52,220 nucleotides of DNA from Russula earlei. Its lineage: Eukaryota; Basidiomycota; Agaricomycetes; Russulales; Russulaceae. The position numbers were made by a program, and so were the translations under genes. Below are positions 1 to 10,246 of this stretch, in pieces (positions within the stretch are counted from its first letter, which is position 1; the number at the start of each line of letters is the position of its first letter). Under the pieces are notes generated by a model. It ran no database searches. It saw nothing but the letters and a program-made list of their open reading frames with translations, and had not been told where the DNA came from. The DNA lies in contig JAGFNK010000371.1 of the NCBI GenBank assembly GCA_025769875.1, positions 1-52,220 on the forward strand. Direction: 5' to 3'.

Positions 1-354
1 CTGGCTCATGTATCTCTCGCTTTACAACCCATGATTAAACCATCAGGCATCAGGATCAATAGTTTCTGACTTGAACATGCCAACTAGGGATGACTGGTCC
101 ATCCAAAGGCACGAGAATGGGAACGTACGAATAACGACGACGTTTGAATTGTCATCTCCCAGTATTTCAAACAGGGTGTTCGATTACTGCATACTCCCCT
201 CGCAAACACCCAAAGATTCCCTACCGGAGGCGCGGGGTGTGTTCCGCAGCCCACATATTCAACTCTGTTACGCATCGTAGATGAGCACGGACCCGAGTGG
301 TACAAAAAAACCATACGCAGAGTCGAGTCGGATAGGCGGGTACGTACAGACGAA
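1..354. other. Gene-free left edge
   Basis: No reading frame here resembles a known protein. Positions 61-118 resemble 7139-7192, just upstream of the first GH15-family gene. This suggests a short dispersed or duplicated upstream segment rather than a gene. Confidence 0.4.
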
Positions 355-440
355 ACGGTTTTGAACGCCGTTCGAAGACGACAAGCGCGGAGGCGTCGGA
401 CGAGACCCTTCGGCCATTTTAGGATTGTGCCGGACTCTTG
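355..440. repeat. Dispersed repeat R1, partial copy a
   Basis: This segment shares the R1 core, a TTGAACGCCGTTC block followed at variable spacing by a CTTCGGC-TTTTAGG-like block. The same core lies at about 647-720, 3829-3900 and 39587-39665, and in CpG-depleted form near 18550-18620. The copy is incomplete and diverged. Confidence 0.5.
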
Positions 441-544
441 TCAAGCAAGGGCGCAAGCGTTCTACCTGTGCGGGCGGTCGACAGCAGGAGGCGGAGGCTG
501 AGACGAGAAGAGAGGAGGCGAGGGAGGTGGAGGCGTGGAGGGAC

Positions 545-830
545 GTAGCGTCTGTTCGAATTCCTGCTGTCGTAGTAGTCGCATTACAATAAAGACATGG
601 CACGTATGCAGGGTCAACTCAGAGAGAGCGCGGGTACTATGTGACCTTGAACGCCGTTCAAGCGTAGCGCGGTGGTGGTGTTGAGTAGCGCTCTTCGGCT
701 GTTTTAGGGGCGCGTCGGGTTTGTCAGGAGAGGAGGAAGCGAGGGCGTCGGGGTGTGTTCGCTTTGAATTCGGGACGAAAGACATACATTCGGGTGATAT
801 TACGAACATGTGTTTTGCTCACGAGGGCAA
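545..830. repeat. Dispersed repeat R1, copy b
   Basis: This segment upstream of the first F-box gene matches 3711-3985 nearly base for base, and matches about 39570-39720 and 18545-18665 more distantly. It contains a CpG-rich TTGAACGCCGTTC...CTCTTCGGCTGTTTT core. It may supply promoter or 5' UTR sequence to the F-box gene, but its presence near non-F-box loci marks it as a repeat. Confidence 0.65.
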
Positions 831-981
831 CTGAGGTGTAAACCTCACGTACAGGGCGTGGGACCAGCGCACTTATGCCGCTGCCGGTGAGCTTGTGGGT
901 AACTTTAGAGACGATCACCTTTCTCCCGAACGCTACATCCTCACTGGTGAGCTTTCGCCTGTACGTCGAGCGAGCGTCACC

Positions 982-2568
982 ATGCCTGAAGTCAGTAAGC
1001 TTCACGTAGTCTTCTCTGGCCTCCCCGTTATCACGTCTCGTCACTCACCGGCTTCGTCCAGTCATTATTTTCTCACGCTGCCCGCTCTTCGAACACGATT
1101 GGTGGTCCCTCCCAAGCCTCGTTGGAAGCAAGTCCTTGTGAACATCGCCAGGGTGTGTCTTTATTTCTCGGTGTCCATAACGACCACTGACCAGTCGATT
1201 TTAGACCCGGTGACAATCAATACGCTCCCAGATGATGTCCTTGTGGAAATATTCCATTTCTGTGTGAAACGCTGGAGCAGATGGACGAACGAATGGCATA
1301 CACTGGTCCATGTATGTCAAAGATGGCGACATGTCGTGTTTGAATCGCCACGTCACCTAAATCTACGACTTTTGTACCGAGGAGCAAGGCCGATGTCTGA
1401 GATGCTGGACGTCTGGCCAGTCTTGCCTTTGGTGATAAGCCAACCTCACACCTTATGGGAAGTCTGCTGGAGAAACGTCGCTGTTGCCCTCGAGTCGGAG
1501 CACTACCATCGCATATGTAAAATCGACTTGGCCGTTATCGAAAGATCGGATTGGGAGCGATTGGCATCAGCGATGCAGAAAACATTCCCCGAGCTGACAT
1601 CTCTGCGGTTTTTGTTAGCAACAAACACTGGGACGCCCCTTCCGCATTCGTTCTTGGGCGGATCCGCCACACTTCTGCGACAACTCATGATGGGGCGTTG
1701 TTCGTTTCCAGGAATTCCTAAACTACTTTTGTCTTCCAATCAACTTGTCGTTCTTTTCCTTTGGGATATTCCCAACTCTGGTTACATTTCTCCCCAGGAT
1801 TTGGGCACCGCCTTGTCGGTCTTGTCCAGACTTGAAACCCTCGGCCTTGGATTCCAATCCCCTCTATATCCGGCAAGTCGACCTCCACCTCCGCTTACAC
1901 GCTCAGTCCTCCCCGCTCTCACCAATCTTGTGTTCAAAGGCGTTCACGAGTACTTGGAGGACTTACTGGCCCAAATCGAGGTTCCTCTTCTCAGCAGACT
2001 CGTGATAACATTCTTCATGGACATCATCTTTGTCCTCCCACAACTCCACCGGTTGATCAGTCAAGTAGAATCGTTCAATTCTTGTGACAGAGCAGCCGTG
2101 TACACTCTGGATCGTGCAATTCGATTCACAGTTTACAGAGGCACAGATCAGCTTCCGACGCTCTCATTGGAAATCAGCTGCAGAGAGTTGGATTGGCAGC
2201 TCGCATCGCTGGCCCAGATCTGCAGCTCATCCTTTCCCTTTCTCTCCACTTTGGTACACCTCGACATTGCGGATTGGGATATTCCTCAATCACACTGGAA
2301 AGATGACATGGAAACCACTCAATGGCTGGAACTTTTGGCCCCGTTCACTGCTATGAAGGATCTGCGCCTAACCCATCAAGTTGCGCCACATGTCTGCCAA
2401 GCGCTGGAAGAGCTCGCGGGAGAAAGAGTAACAGAGGTCTTACCAGCACTACAGAACATTTTCTTGAAGAGCCTCGAGCCTTTGGGATCAATTCCGAAAT
2501 ATATTGAAGGATTCGTCGCCGCGCGAAGCCTCTCTGGTCACCCTGTGGCTGTCCACAGTTGGCTATAG
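982..2568 (+). CDS. F-box protein with LRR-like C-terminal region (copy 1)
   Basis: Proposed exons are 982-994 and 1205-2568, giving 458 residues. The short first exon (ATG after GTCACC) is joined across a 210-nt GTAAGC...TTTTAG intron. The same splice sites occur in the downstream paralogue, where indels in this interval break copy 1's frame, so it is very likely intron. The start of exon 2 carries an F-box motif (LPDDVLVEIF, then CQRWRHVVFESPRHLNL). The rest has leucine-rich, repeat-like segments typical of agaricomycete F-box proteins. F-box proteins bind Skp1 and recruit substrates to SCF ubiquitin ligases. The substrate cannot be told from sequence. If the intron is not spliced, an uninterrupted 528-residue frame also exists. 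Confidence 0.82.
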   Translation: MPEVSKLHVVFSGLPVITSRHSPASSSHYFLTLPALRTRLVVPPKPRWKQVLVNIARVCLYFSVSITTTDQSILDPVTINTLPDDVLVEIFHFCVKRWSRWTNEWHTLVHVCQRWRHVVFESPRHLNLRLLYRGARPMSEMLDVWPVLPLVISQPHTLWEVCWRNVAVALESEHYHRICKIDLAVIERSDWERLASAMQKTFPELTSLRFLLATNTGTPLPHSFLGGSATLLRQLMMGRCSFPGIPKLLLSSNQLVVLFLWDIPNSGYISPQDLGTALSVLSRLETLGLGFQSPLYPASRPPPPLTRSVLPALTNLVFKGVHEYLEDLLAQIEVPLLSRLVITFFMDIIFVLPQLHRLISQVESFNSCDRAAVYTLDRAIRFTVYRGTDQLPTLSLEISCRELDWQLASLAQICSSSFPFLSTLVHLDIADWDIPQSHWKDDMETTQWLELLAPFTAMKDLRLTHQVAPHVCQALEELAGERVTEVLPALQNIFLKSLEPLGSIPKYIEGFVAARSLSGHPVAVHSWL

Positions 2569-3710
2569 GACCTAGGCAAGATCGATGAGTTCTTTATGCT
2601 CCCCATCTAAATCGTATGTGATATCATTTACCTTCTGTGCGATTGTCATCTTTTGACTCGAGACAGCCTAGTTCCCGTACCATGACTGATCTCATCCTTC
2701 CAACGTCTTTTGATACCTAGAATAGAAGTGCGCTTCGTACTTACCGGAGCAGTAATAAGCCACGGAGACTTGGAAGTAGACCGGCTAAGAGTTGAAGCCT
2801 CGTTCGTTTTTGGGATAGAAGCGCATGGGTGCATAGCTACTCTCTAGCTCATACTATTATCAACAGTGCCTTTGGTGAGAGCGTCCTCACATCTCGTCCC
2901 TGTCGGCGATTCTTCCCCCATTCTCTGACTGCCCCCTTTCCGGGACTCTGTTTTAACGGCTGTAGTACCGATTGAACATTAGAAGTTGGGCAGCCACACG
3001 CTGCGCCACGACAATAACTGGACCTGCCGGAGATGTCGAATACGTAGGTTTAATTACAGATGGTATGCGTGTGATACGATAGAGTGATAGTACAGGTTGA
3101 TTATGATATATACTGTGCTCACCTGTTCATGAAAGGAAGGCTAATCTCTAGGCGGTCGGACCGCCGTCCCTTCAACGTTGTTTCAACTGATCCAAGGCCG
3201 ACGGTGGTCGCCTGTTGCACTTCGTAGGGGTGCCCCCCCGTTCGGAGATTCTGCGCATCTCTGAGCTGTTCACGACAACGCTGGTTTAGAACGAGCTCGC
3301 GGCATACCTCGAACTCCAGGTGCTGTCGAAACGTCGCCACGCTATAGCGTCGAATGCGCTGTGCGGGTTTGATGCGACAGCTCGTCGCATCTTTTTTTTT
3401 CTCTTCAACCGGGCGCTCATAAGTTCCTATTCGTTATCGGAAGGATGCTGCATATCCACACGTCCACCTGAACTTGTCAACCCGGACGAAATAAACATAG
3501 CAAGCAAAGTATTCCAGCTTGTTGGAGGACCTGATAATCTGGGTCATATATAACTGGTCAGTCATTGATCCAAACTAGAGCATCGCAGCCCTCACCGGCT
3601 GCTCGGTATCACACTAAAGGAGCAGCCGCGTTCGCGTGCAAGCCCATGGTCCACAGTTCAGAACCAGCTAGGGTAGGGAGAAATTTTTTTCTCATGCCCA
3701 CACTGAGTGG
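2569..3710. other. Intergenic spacer between F-box copies
   Basis: Only short frames without recognisable motifs were seen on both strands. Positions 3595-3640 loosely resemble 6895-6935, which hints at another short dispersed repeat. I see no RNA gene or intact element here. Confidence 0.45.
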
Positions 3711-3985
3711 CGTAGCGTCTGTTCGAATTCCTGCTGTCGTCGTAGTAGTCGCACCAAGTCACCTTACACTGAACTAAAATAAAGATATAGCACGTATGCA
3801 GGGTCAACTCAGAGTGATGATGTGACCTTGAACGCCGCTCGAGCGTAACGCAGGGTGGTGGTGTTGAGCAGCGCTCTTCAGCTGTTTTAGGGGCGCGTCG
3901 GGTTTGTTGTAAGAGGCGGAAGCGAGGGCGTTGGGGTGGGGGTGTGTTCGCTTTGAATTCGGAACGAAAGACATACATGAACAGA
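3711..3985. repeat. Dispersed repeat R1, copy c
   Basis: This copy lies upstream of the second F-box gene and matches copy b (545-830) with a few small indels. It was therefore carried along with the F-box gene duplication. The minus strand of copies b, c and e can be read as short proline- and serine-rich frames, but they are not conserved as proteins. Confidence 0.65.
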
Positions 3986-4144
3986 GGCAGAGCAGTGCAG
4001 AGCAGAGCGGGCGCTCGGCGGACACCGGCAGGTTCAACTGTCCATACCTCATGTAAACAGCGTGGGACCGGCGCTCGCCCTTAATCTCCCGAACGCTACA
4101 TCATCACTGGTGAGCTTTCGCCTTTACGTCGAGCGAGTGTCACC

Positions 4145-5713
4145 ATGCCCGAAGTCAGTAAGCTCCGTTATCACGTCTCATTACTCACTGGCTTCGTCCA
4201 GTCAGTATTTTCTCCCGCTGCCCGCTCCTCGAACACGATTGGTGGTCCCTCCCAAGCCCCGTTGGAAGCAAGTCCTTGGGAACATCGCCAGGGTGTGTCT
4301 TTTTTGCTCAGTGTCCATAACGACACTGACCAATCGACCGTAGACCCGGTGACAATCAACACGCTCCCTGATGATGTCCTCATAGAAATCTTCCAGTTCT
4401 TTTTGAATCACTGGGGTACAGGGATACACAGATGGCATACACTGGTCCATGTTTGTCAAAATTGGAGATCTATCGTATTTGCATCGCCACGTCGCCTAAA
4501 TTTACGACTTCTGTACGGAGGCGCAAGGCCGATGTCAGAGATGCTGGACGTCTGGCCACTCTTTCCTGTGGTGATAGACCATAATTCCACAGCATATGAA
4601 TTCTCGAACTCGTACCCCTTCCAATGCTGGGGAAACATAGCTGGTGCCCTCGAGTCGGAGCACCACCATCGCATATGCAAAATCAGCTTGGCCGTTATTG
4701 GAAGATCATATTGGGAACGATTGGCAGCAGCGATGCAGAAACCATTCCCCGAGCTGACATCTCTGGCGTTTTTGGTAGCAACAAACACCGTGACGCCCCT
4801 TCCGGATTCGTTCTTGGGCGGATCCGCCCCACTCCTGCGAGAACTCAGGATGGGGCATTGTCCGTTTCCAGGAATTCCTAAACTGCTTTTGTCTTCCAAT
4901 CAACTTGTCGTTCTTTCCCTTTGGGATATTATCAACTCTGGTTACATTTCTCCCCAGGATTTGGGCACCGCCTTGTCGGTCTTGTCCAGACTTGAAACCC
5001 TTCGCCTTGGATTCCAATCCCCTCTATATCCGGCAAGTCAACCTCGACCTCCGCTCACACGCTCTGTCCTCCCCGCTCTCACCCGACTTGAATTCAAAGG
5101 CGTTCACGAGTACTTGGAAGACTTGGTGGCCCAAATCGAGGCTCCCCTTCTCAATAAACTCTACGTAATATTCTTCATGGACATCGACTTTGTGATCCCG
5201 CAACTTCGCCGGTTGATCAGTAAGACAGAGTCGTTCAAGACATGCGACAGGGCAACTGTGTACACTTCCGATCGTGCAATTCGATTCACAACTCGGCTTC
5301 CGGAGCTCTCGTTAGAAATCAGGTGCAGAGAGTCAGATTGGCAGCTGGCATCGCTGGCCCAGGTCCGCAGCTCAATCTTTCCCCTCCTCTCCACTTTGGT
5401 ACAGCTCGACATCGTGGATGATGCTCCTCCATCACACTGGAAGGATGACATGGAATCCGCTCAATGGCTGGAACTCCTGGACCCGTTCACTGCTGTGAAG
5501 GATCTACGCATAACCCGTCAAGTTGCACGACATGTTTTTCAAGCCCTGGAAGAGCTCGCGGAAGCAGTAACAGACGTCTTACCCGCGCTACACAACATTT
5601 TCTTGAAGGACCTCGAGCCTTTGGGATCAGTTCCGAAATATATTGAAGGATTCGTCGCCACGCGAAGCCTCTCTGGTCACCCTGTGGCTGTCCACCGTTG
5701 GCACGGGTCCTAG
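4145..5713 (+). CDS. F-box protein with LRR-like C-terminal region (copy 2)
   Basis: This is the paralogue of the gene at 982-2568. Proposed exons are 4145-4157 and 4344-5713, giving 460 residues. Donor GTAAGC at 4158 and the acceptor TAG at 4341-4343 coincide with those of copy 1, although the 186-nt intron has lost about 24 bases. The F-box reads LPDDVLIEIFQFF. A few residues are inserted near 4590-4625 relative to copy 1, and the C-terminal region lacks several codons. Both copies stay open over more than 1.3 kb. The family is known for rapid birth and death in mushroom-forming fungi. Substrate and function are unknown. Confidence 0.82.
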   Translation: MPEVSKLRYHVSLLTGFVQSVFSPAARSSNTIGGPSQAPLEASPWEHRQGVSFLLSVHNDTDQSTVDPVTINTLPDDVLIEIFQFFLNHWGTGIHRWHTLVHVCQNWRSIVFASPRRLNLRLLYGGARPMSEMLDVWPLFPVVIDHNSTAYEFSNSYPFQCWGNIAGALESEHHHRICKISLAVIGRSYWERLAAAMQKPFPELTSLAFLVATNTVTPLPDSFLGGSAPLLRELRMGHCPFPGIPKLLLSSNQLVVLSLWDIINSGYISPQDLGTALSVLSRLETLRLGFQSPLYPASQPRPPLTRSVLPALTRLEFKGVHEYLEDLVAQIEAPLLNKLYVIFFMDIDFVIPQLRRLISKTESFKTCDRATVYTSDRAIRFTTRLPELSLEIRCRESDWQLASLAQVRSSIFPLLSTLVQLDIVDDAPPSHWKDDMESAQWLELLDPFTAVKDLRITRQVARHVFQALEELAEAVTDVLPALHNIFLKDLEPLGSVPKYIEGFVATRSLSGHPVAVHRWHGS

Positions 5714-5842
5714 GCAGGATTGATGAGTTCTTTATGCTCCCCATGTAATTAGCATTTAATATCATTTGCCTTCTGCGCGATTGTTATTACCTGACTCTAA
5801 GCACCGCTGTTGCTGTACCATGCATACAAATTATGGGCGCCG

Positions 5843-6061
5843 ATGGCCTCGTCGGACGCGCTATCTACACGTGGCTACGCGATAGCGTCGTATTGGCTGT
5901 GTGGCTTTGGGAATCTCTCCTCACTCGGGTTCCAGATCGGCGTGTTGTGAGCGCTGGCGCCATCGCTCACTGGGCTCATTGCCACTATCGGCCCCGGCGC
6001 GTTGATTTGTGGATTCTTGTCGACGTTACAAGTTGCTGGCATTGCGTGGGTGCCGTCTTGA
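5843..6061 (+). pseudogene. Relic of a CNT-type nucleoside transporter (C-terminal fragment)
   Basis: Read on the plus strand from 5843, the frame contains [23 protein letters not shown], then ALAPSLTGLIATIGPGAL and ICGFLSTLQVAGIAWV. The order CGFxNxSSLG, xLxALAP, a hydrophobic segment and xxAGIA is that of the C-terminal transport domain of concentrative nucleoside transporters. TGA codons interrupt the frame at 5948-5950 and 6059-6061. No upstream part of the family lies between the F-box stop and this point. It is a decayed 3' fragment. Residue order supports the family, but identity should be confirmed by a profile search. Confidence 0.55.
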
Positions 6062-7231
6062 TCCTCTGCCTTTGTCAACACGAATGCTAATGTGGTCCTT
6101 TGCCCTTTGTTGTTTGTTTTCTTCTCTTGGTGGCATGGGAATGTTGAATTTGAAAATGGGATGAGAACGGAGCCGCTTTGTTGCGTTTTGTTTTCGTCTG
6201 TTTTCTCCCGCTTCCCTTCTCTACGCTTCGCAGCAATGAACTTGCTCTCCAATAGTTCGTAACCATCCTCACCCAAACGGAAAGCATCTAGGCCCCCTTG
6301 GATTTCTATTTTGTTGCTTGGTGGGGGGCTCAGCCGCGATAGAATGGGAGGGTTTTTGCCCAAGGTTGAAAACGCGACGTTGGCTTCAAGTTGGTGCACG
6401 ATCTCTATGATTATGAGGTTCCCGCTCAGGGAGACGTGTACGCCCTTTCAGGTCACGGAATGAATAGCACGCTTATGCTTGTAGGCACTTGGGCGCTACC
6501 TTTGAGCCCGGGCAACAATGGACTCCTGCCGTTGACTGTATGCCGCTGATACTCGCGCGTTTCCGATACTTCGTTCATCACGTTCCTTTATCAAGATCGT
6601 CGTTTCTAGATGCTCGCATCCCGGTGGATTTTTTCGAAAATGTCGCAGGAATAATGAGCCCCCTGTCTTCGTTGGGCCTCTTTCCCTTAACCTATACAAG
6701 GCGCTCGTGGGCTTTTATATCTATGACTGATGCTACGTGTTCGCTCTCGACTCGATAGAATTCAGCCACGTAATCCGTGCCGCCAGGGTTGGACAGAGTA
6801 AATTTCGGAGAATCCAAACTTATTCGGTTCCAATCCTGCCCCGGCTTTTACGACTCACCAGGTTATCTATAGCAGGACACCCTTCTACAACTCGGCATCA
6901 CTAGTGGAGCGGCTGCGTTTGTGTGCTGTGACACGTGGTACCTGTTAGCCTTTCACAGTCGATGTCTACATAGGCCGAGGATGACGATATACTGTCGTAC
7001 CCACGTTGAGTCGCTGTAGTGCACTTGGATTGACCCCTGAAACGTGTATACATTATGATTCCCGGACGCGGGTCGCGATTCCCTTGCTTTGTGTTTGACG
7101 GTTACAATCCCATTAAGGGATCAAATGTTCTTAGCTTCATCTGACTTGGACACGCCAACTGAGGACCAGCGGACCATCCTAGGGCACAATGAGTGATTGT
7201 ATCACTGAAACCAGAAGATTGCTGCCTACAG
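6062..7231. other. Intergenic region upstream of GH15 gene 1
   Basis: No coding motif was found in any frame. Longer minus-strand frames here are antisense to the transporter relic and lack recognisable features. Positions 7139-7192 resemble 61-118. Confidence 0.4.
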
Positions 7232-7239
7232 TATAAAGG
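7232..7239 (+). promoter_or_regulatory. TATA box of GH15-family gene 1
   Basis: TATAAAGG lies 45 nt before the proposed ATG (7277). The paralogue has a TATA-like AT-run at nearly the same distance, which supports both starts. Confidence 0.6.
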
Positions 7240-7276
7240 AGGGTTCGCCACCTACACCTCCACTATATCCGCGACC

Positions 7277-9189
7277 ATGCGTCTCTTGACCCTTTTCTCA
7301 GCCCTAGGCCTGACGAGCCATGCGTTCTCAAGCCCTTTCTCATGCTCTAAAGACCCGAACGAGATGACACTCGCGGAATCAGATGCTGCCGTTCGGGCGT
7401 ACTTCTCTAAATTGGAACCTGTCAACAAGAAAACACTTCTCCACGACACCACTGGCCCAGAAGCTGGCGCAGACGTGCGTTGAATCAGCTCGCCTGTTTT
7501 CGATTGTCTCGGGGCTTTTCGTTAGGCTGATCGTGCGATATTTCACCCTTAGGTTGGCGTGGTTACTGCCGTCATCCCGGACCCGAATCACCCCGAGTTT
7601 TCGGTCTACTGGGTTCGCGATGCGTGCTTTGTCTATCACCCATGGCTCAACGAGCTCACCGTGTTCGGGGACACGAGCCTGCGCGGCCAGATGGACGACG
7701 TCGTCCACGCCCTCACGAGAACGCAACAGGTGATCAGCCTCGCCGGGAATGTGTTCACCGGCGGCATCGAGGAGGCGGTGTTCGACGTCAAGATGAATAA
7801 AATTGTGGATCCAAAGGCGCGCATCGGCTCGCCCGCCGCAGGTCCGTGAATTTCGTTTATGACCGCGCGCTTCCGCTTGTCCTGAGCGCGAGAGACAGAC
7901 GGCCCTCCTTTCCGCGTCTCCAACCTGATCAAATACGCGGAGTGGTTGATAAAACCGGAACAGAATAACGGCTCGTGGGTCGCTGACGTCCTGTGGCCCG
8001 TCATCAACCTCGATCTGCAATGGATCGCGACTCACTGGAACCAAAGCTCGTGAGACAATGCTATCGGCGGCGAGGTTCATTTTTTTCGGCTGACTGTTTT
8101 TGGGTCTCAGGTGGGATCTTTGGTGGCCCCCGGTCTGGGGTGGCTCTTACTGGACCGCGTCCTTGCAGTACCGTGCGCTCCGTGGCGGTGCTCGCTTGGG
8201 GCGCGCCCTCGGTCGTTACAACAACGTGGCGGACTACGACTCGCAGGCGTCCATGATCCTCGATTACCTGCAGGTGGGTAAAGGTGTTGCTCTGGCTTGC
8301 CGCTGACCTGAAACCGAACCCCCACGCTCACAGACATTCTGGAACCATGAGGAGGAATTCATGACCGAGACCACAATAACGGACGTCTCGAAAGGCCGCT
8401 CCGGTTACGGATCCGCGCCGCTCACGGTCTCGGTTTACAATTTCGATCCGTCGCTCGGGTGTGACGACGATACGTTCCAGCCGTGCTCTCCCCGCGCTCT
8501 GTCCAGCTTGAAAGTCGTCGGGGACCACTTCAAAGCGTACTTCCCGATCAGCCGAAACTTCACGGACAAGCAGCCGCCTTACTACGGCTTCTTCTTGGAG
8601 GACCAGTTTCTCGGAGGTCACGTAAGTCTTCCGGGAGAACGAAACACCTGGGTTTGATCTCATGAAACCACAGCCCCAGTTCTTCTCTTCCTTCAACTCG
8701 GCCGAGCAATTGTACGACGCGCTCATCACTTGGGACATGATCGGCTACATCGACGTCACGCCGGTCTCACTCAAGTTCTGGAATCAGTTCGATGACGATA
8801 TCTCAGTCCGACGATACAGGAAGGGCTCCAGAGGCTACAAGGTTTTGACCGACTACGTGCGTGGATGGGCGAACAAGATCGTCCTGCAGCTTGCCAAGGG
8901 CACTCCTGAGGATTACGTCCTCGTCGAATGCGTAAACAAAGAGAGTGGTGAACCGTATGGGCCTCGGGGTATGATTCGCAGCCTTGCGGCGGCTCTCGGC
9001 GTGATGGACGCGTACAAAGGGTTGATCCCTCCAAACTGGGGCCACCCCATCATCACCGAGATATCCGGATCGAATGCGATCGCTTCCTGGAAGGATGCTC
9101 CGAGAATATCTCAGACTAACGACCCAAGTGTCTATTACCAACAAGGCTTTGATTTCGAGTCCTTCCGCTACCGTTACGCTGGAAATTGA
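7277..9189 (+). CDS. Secreted GH15 glucoamylase-like protein lacking the catalytic general acid (copy 1)
   Basis: Exons: 7277-7474, 7553-7841, 7899-8049, 8111-8273, 8334-8621 and 8674-9189 (534 residues). All introns are GT-AG, 52-78 nt, phases consistent. A signal peptide (MRLLTLFSALGLTSHAFS) is followed by the glucoamylase fold: YWVRDACF aligns with the WTRD substrate motif, then DGPPFR, NFDPSLGCDDDTFQPCSPRA, AEQLYDAL and LVECVNKE. In active glucoamylases the acid Glu (179 in Aspergillus numbering) sits in DLWEEV. Here residues 215-221 read DLWWPPV. The base glutamate (about E448) remains, but Trp120 and Arg305 equivalents are replaced (RIG, GFFLED). No starch-binding domain follows. The family normally releases glucose from starch ends; without the acid this protein may bind, not hydrolyse, glucans. 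A loss of chemistry is inferred, not shown. Confidence 0.88.
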
Positions 9190-9384
9190 ACGACTATAGG
9201 GGACGAGTCGAAGAAGGAGCAGCGTCTCAGAGGCTTAATTTAGAATCATAGCACACTTTTCTCGCATATGTGCAAGCCAGTTCGTATCACATGAGCCTGA
9301 GGAAACGGATTGATCGGATCTCAACAGCCGGATTGGCAAACACCGCACTAGACTCTCCGGGTTGCTTGCTTTGCTTGCTCCTCA

Positions 9385-9430
9385 ACTCCAATGGCAGCGA
9401 GATCTTTGATGATCTCGATGCCATTGGAGT
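9385..9430. other. Strong hairpin downstream of GH15 gene 1
   Basis: A 20-nt arm (9385-9404) is followed by a 6-nt loop TTTGAT and a complementary arm (9411-9430) with one mismatch. It lies about 200 nt after the stop codon. It could be a 3' UTR structure or a tiny palindromic repeat. Confidence 0.75.
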
Positions 9431-10198
9431 GTTGTCTTGAGTGATGTATAGTAGTAACATGCATCAATGAAGGATGTGAGGTACCGATTGTGTTGAATCA
9501 CTTTATTAGTCATCGGTGAGCGGTTACTAGTATGGTCCGCCCGGGAGTTTGAGCTGACGCGAAGACGCTACTCGGTCATCGCACTCGGGATTGTTGGGGT
9601 ATGTTATGATGATCGACCGCCGCAGAATGTTCGACTTCCATTGCTGTCATAAAACAACGTCACACCATCAGGGCCAGCAAGGCACCTTACTGAGAAGTGG
9701 CCTTTCTTGCTTTGTTCACTTTACCTCAATCGTGTCACAGCCCCGGATCGTGTACAACGCCGAGATGGGCAGCCGGCATCGATGCATTCAGGGCGTTGCT
9801 TCGTTGGCACCCCGTTTTCTCTCAATGCGTTCCTGTCCAGCGCGTTATCCTGGTTGTCCGCAGCGAGGCCCAATTTTCGTTGGTAAGTACGATGGACGAT
9901 CCGAACAAATCGAAGCCCCGGGAACGGACCCGAGCAATGGCACTACACACAAAGCAAGCAAGGGAGCAAGATGCCCTATTTCCTCATTCAACCGCAACAA
10001 CCTTTGGTCGTCTTTTCTCACTCGCTCGCCACTCCCATCATCCATACAGTCTGCTCGCCTCGTGTTCCTTAAGTGGTCGAGATTTCTTGGAAGGTGGAAT
10101 ATTCATGCCCACAATAGACATGTCCTCTAGCGGGGTTATCCTGCGATTATACCATAGGTCGTAACACCCCGTGGACGGTCATGCCAATGTACCGCCCG
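9431..10198. other. Spacer between GH15 genes
   Basis: Overlapping plus-strand frames of 150-180 codons exist, but they lack motifs, have no convincing start or splice structure, and overlap each other. I do not call a gene here. The region likely holds the promoter of the second GH15-family gene. Confidence 0.45.
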
Positions 10199-10208
10199 TA
10201 ATAAAAGG
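10199..10208 (+). promoter_or_regulatory. TATA-like box of GH15-family gene 2
   Basis: TAATAAAAGG lies 48 nt upstream of the ATG at 10247. This matches the position of the TATA box of the paralogue. Confidence 0.5.
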
Positions 10209-10246
10209 GGCAGATCCTTGGGTGTCGAAGGAGCATACTCGTGATC

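Larger units (their letters stand above)
545..5780 (+). repeat. Tandem segmental duplication (two F-box gene units)
   Basis: A unit of roughly 2.1 kb occurs twice in the same orientation, at about 545-2650 and about 3711-5780. Each unit holds an R1 repeat, a short first exon, a long first intron and the main F-box exon. About 1 kb of unrelated sequence separates them. Similarity continues past both stop codons for some tens of bases. Small indels in the upstream and intron parts and mostly substitutions in the exon suggest an old duplication with constrained coding sequence. Confidence 0.85.

Noticed and set aside
5875..6399. 174-codon minus-strand frame
   Set aside because: It is antisense to the nucleoside transporter relic and shows no protein motif; the plus-strand pattern explains its composition.
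9591..10164. Two overlapping plus-strand frames of 155-179 codons between the GH15 genes
   Set aside because: They overlap in different frames, lack motifs, and the paralogous upstream region of GH15 gene 1 has nothing equivalent.
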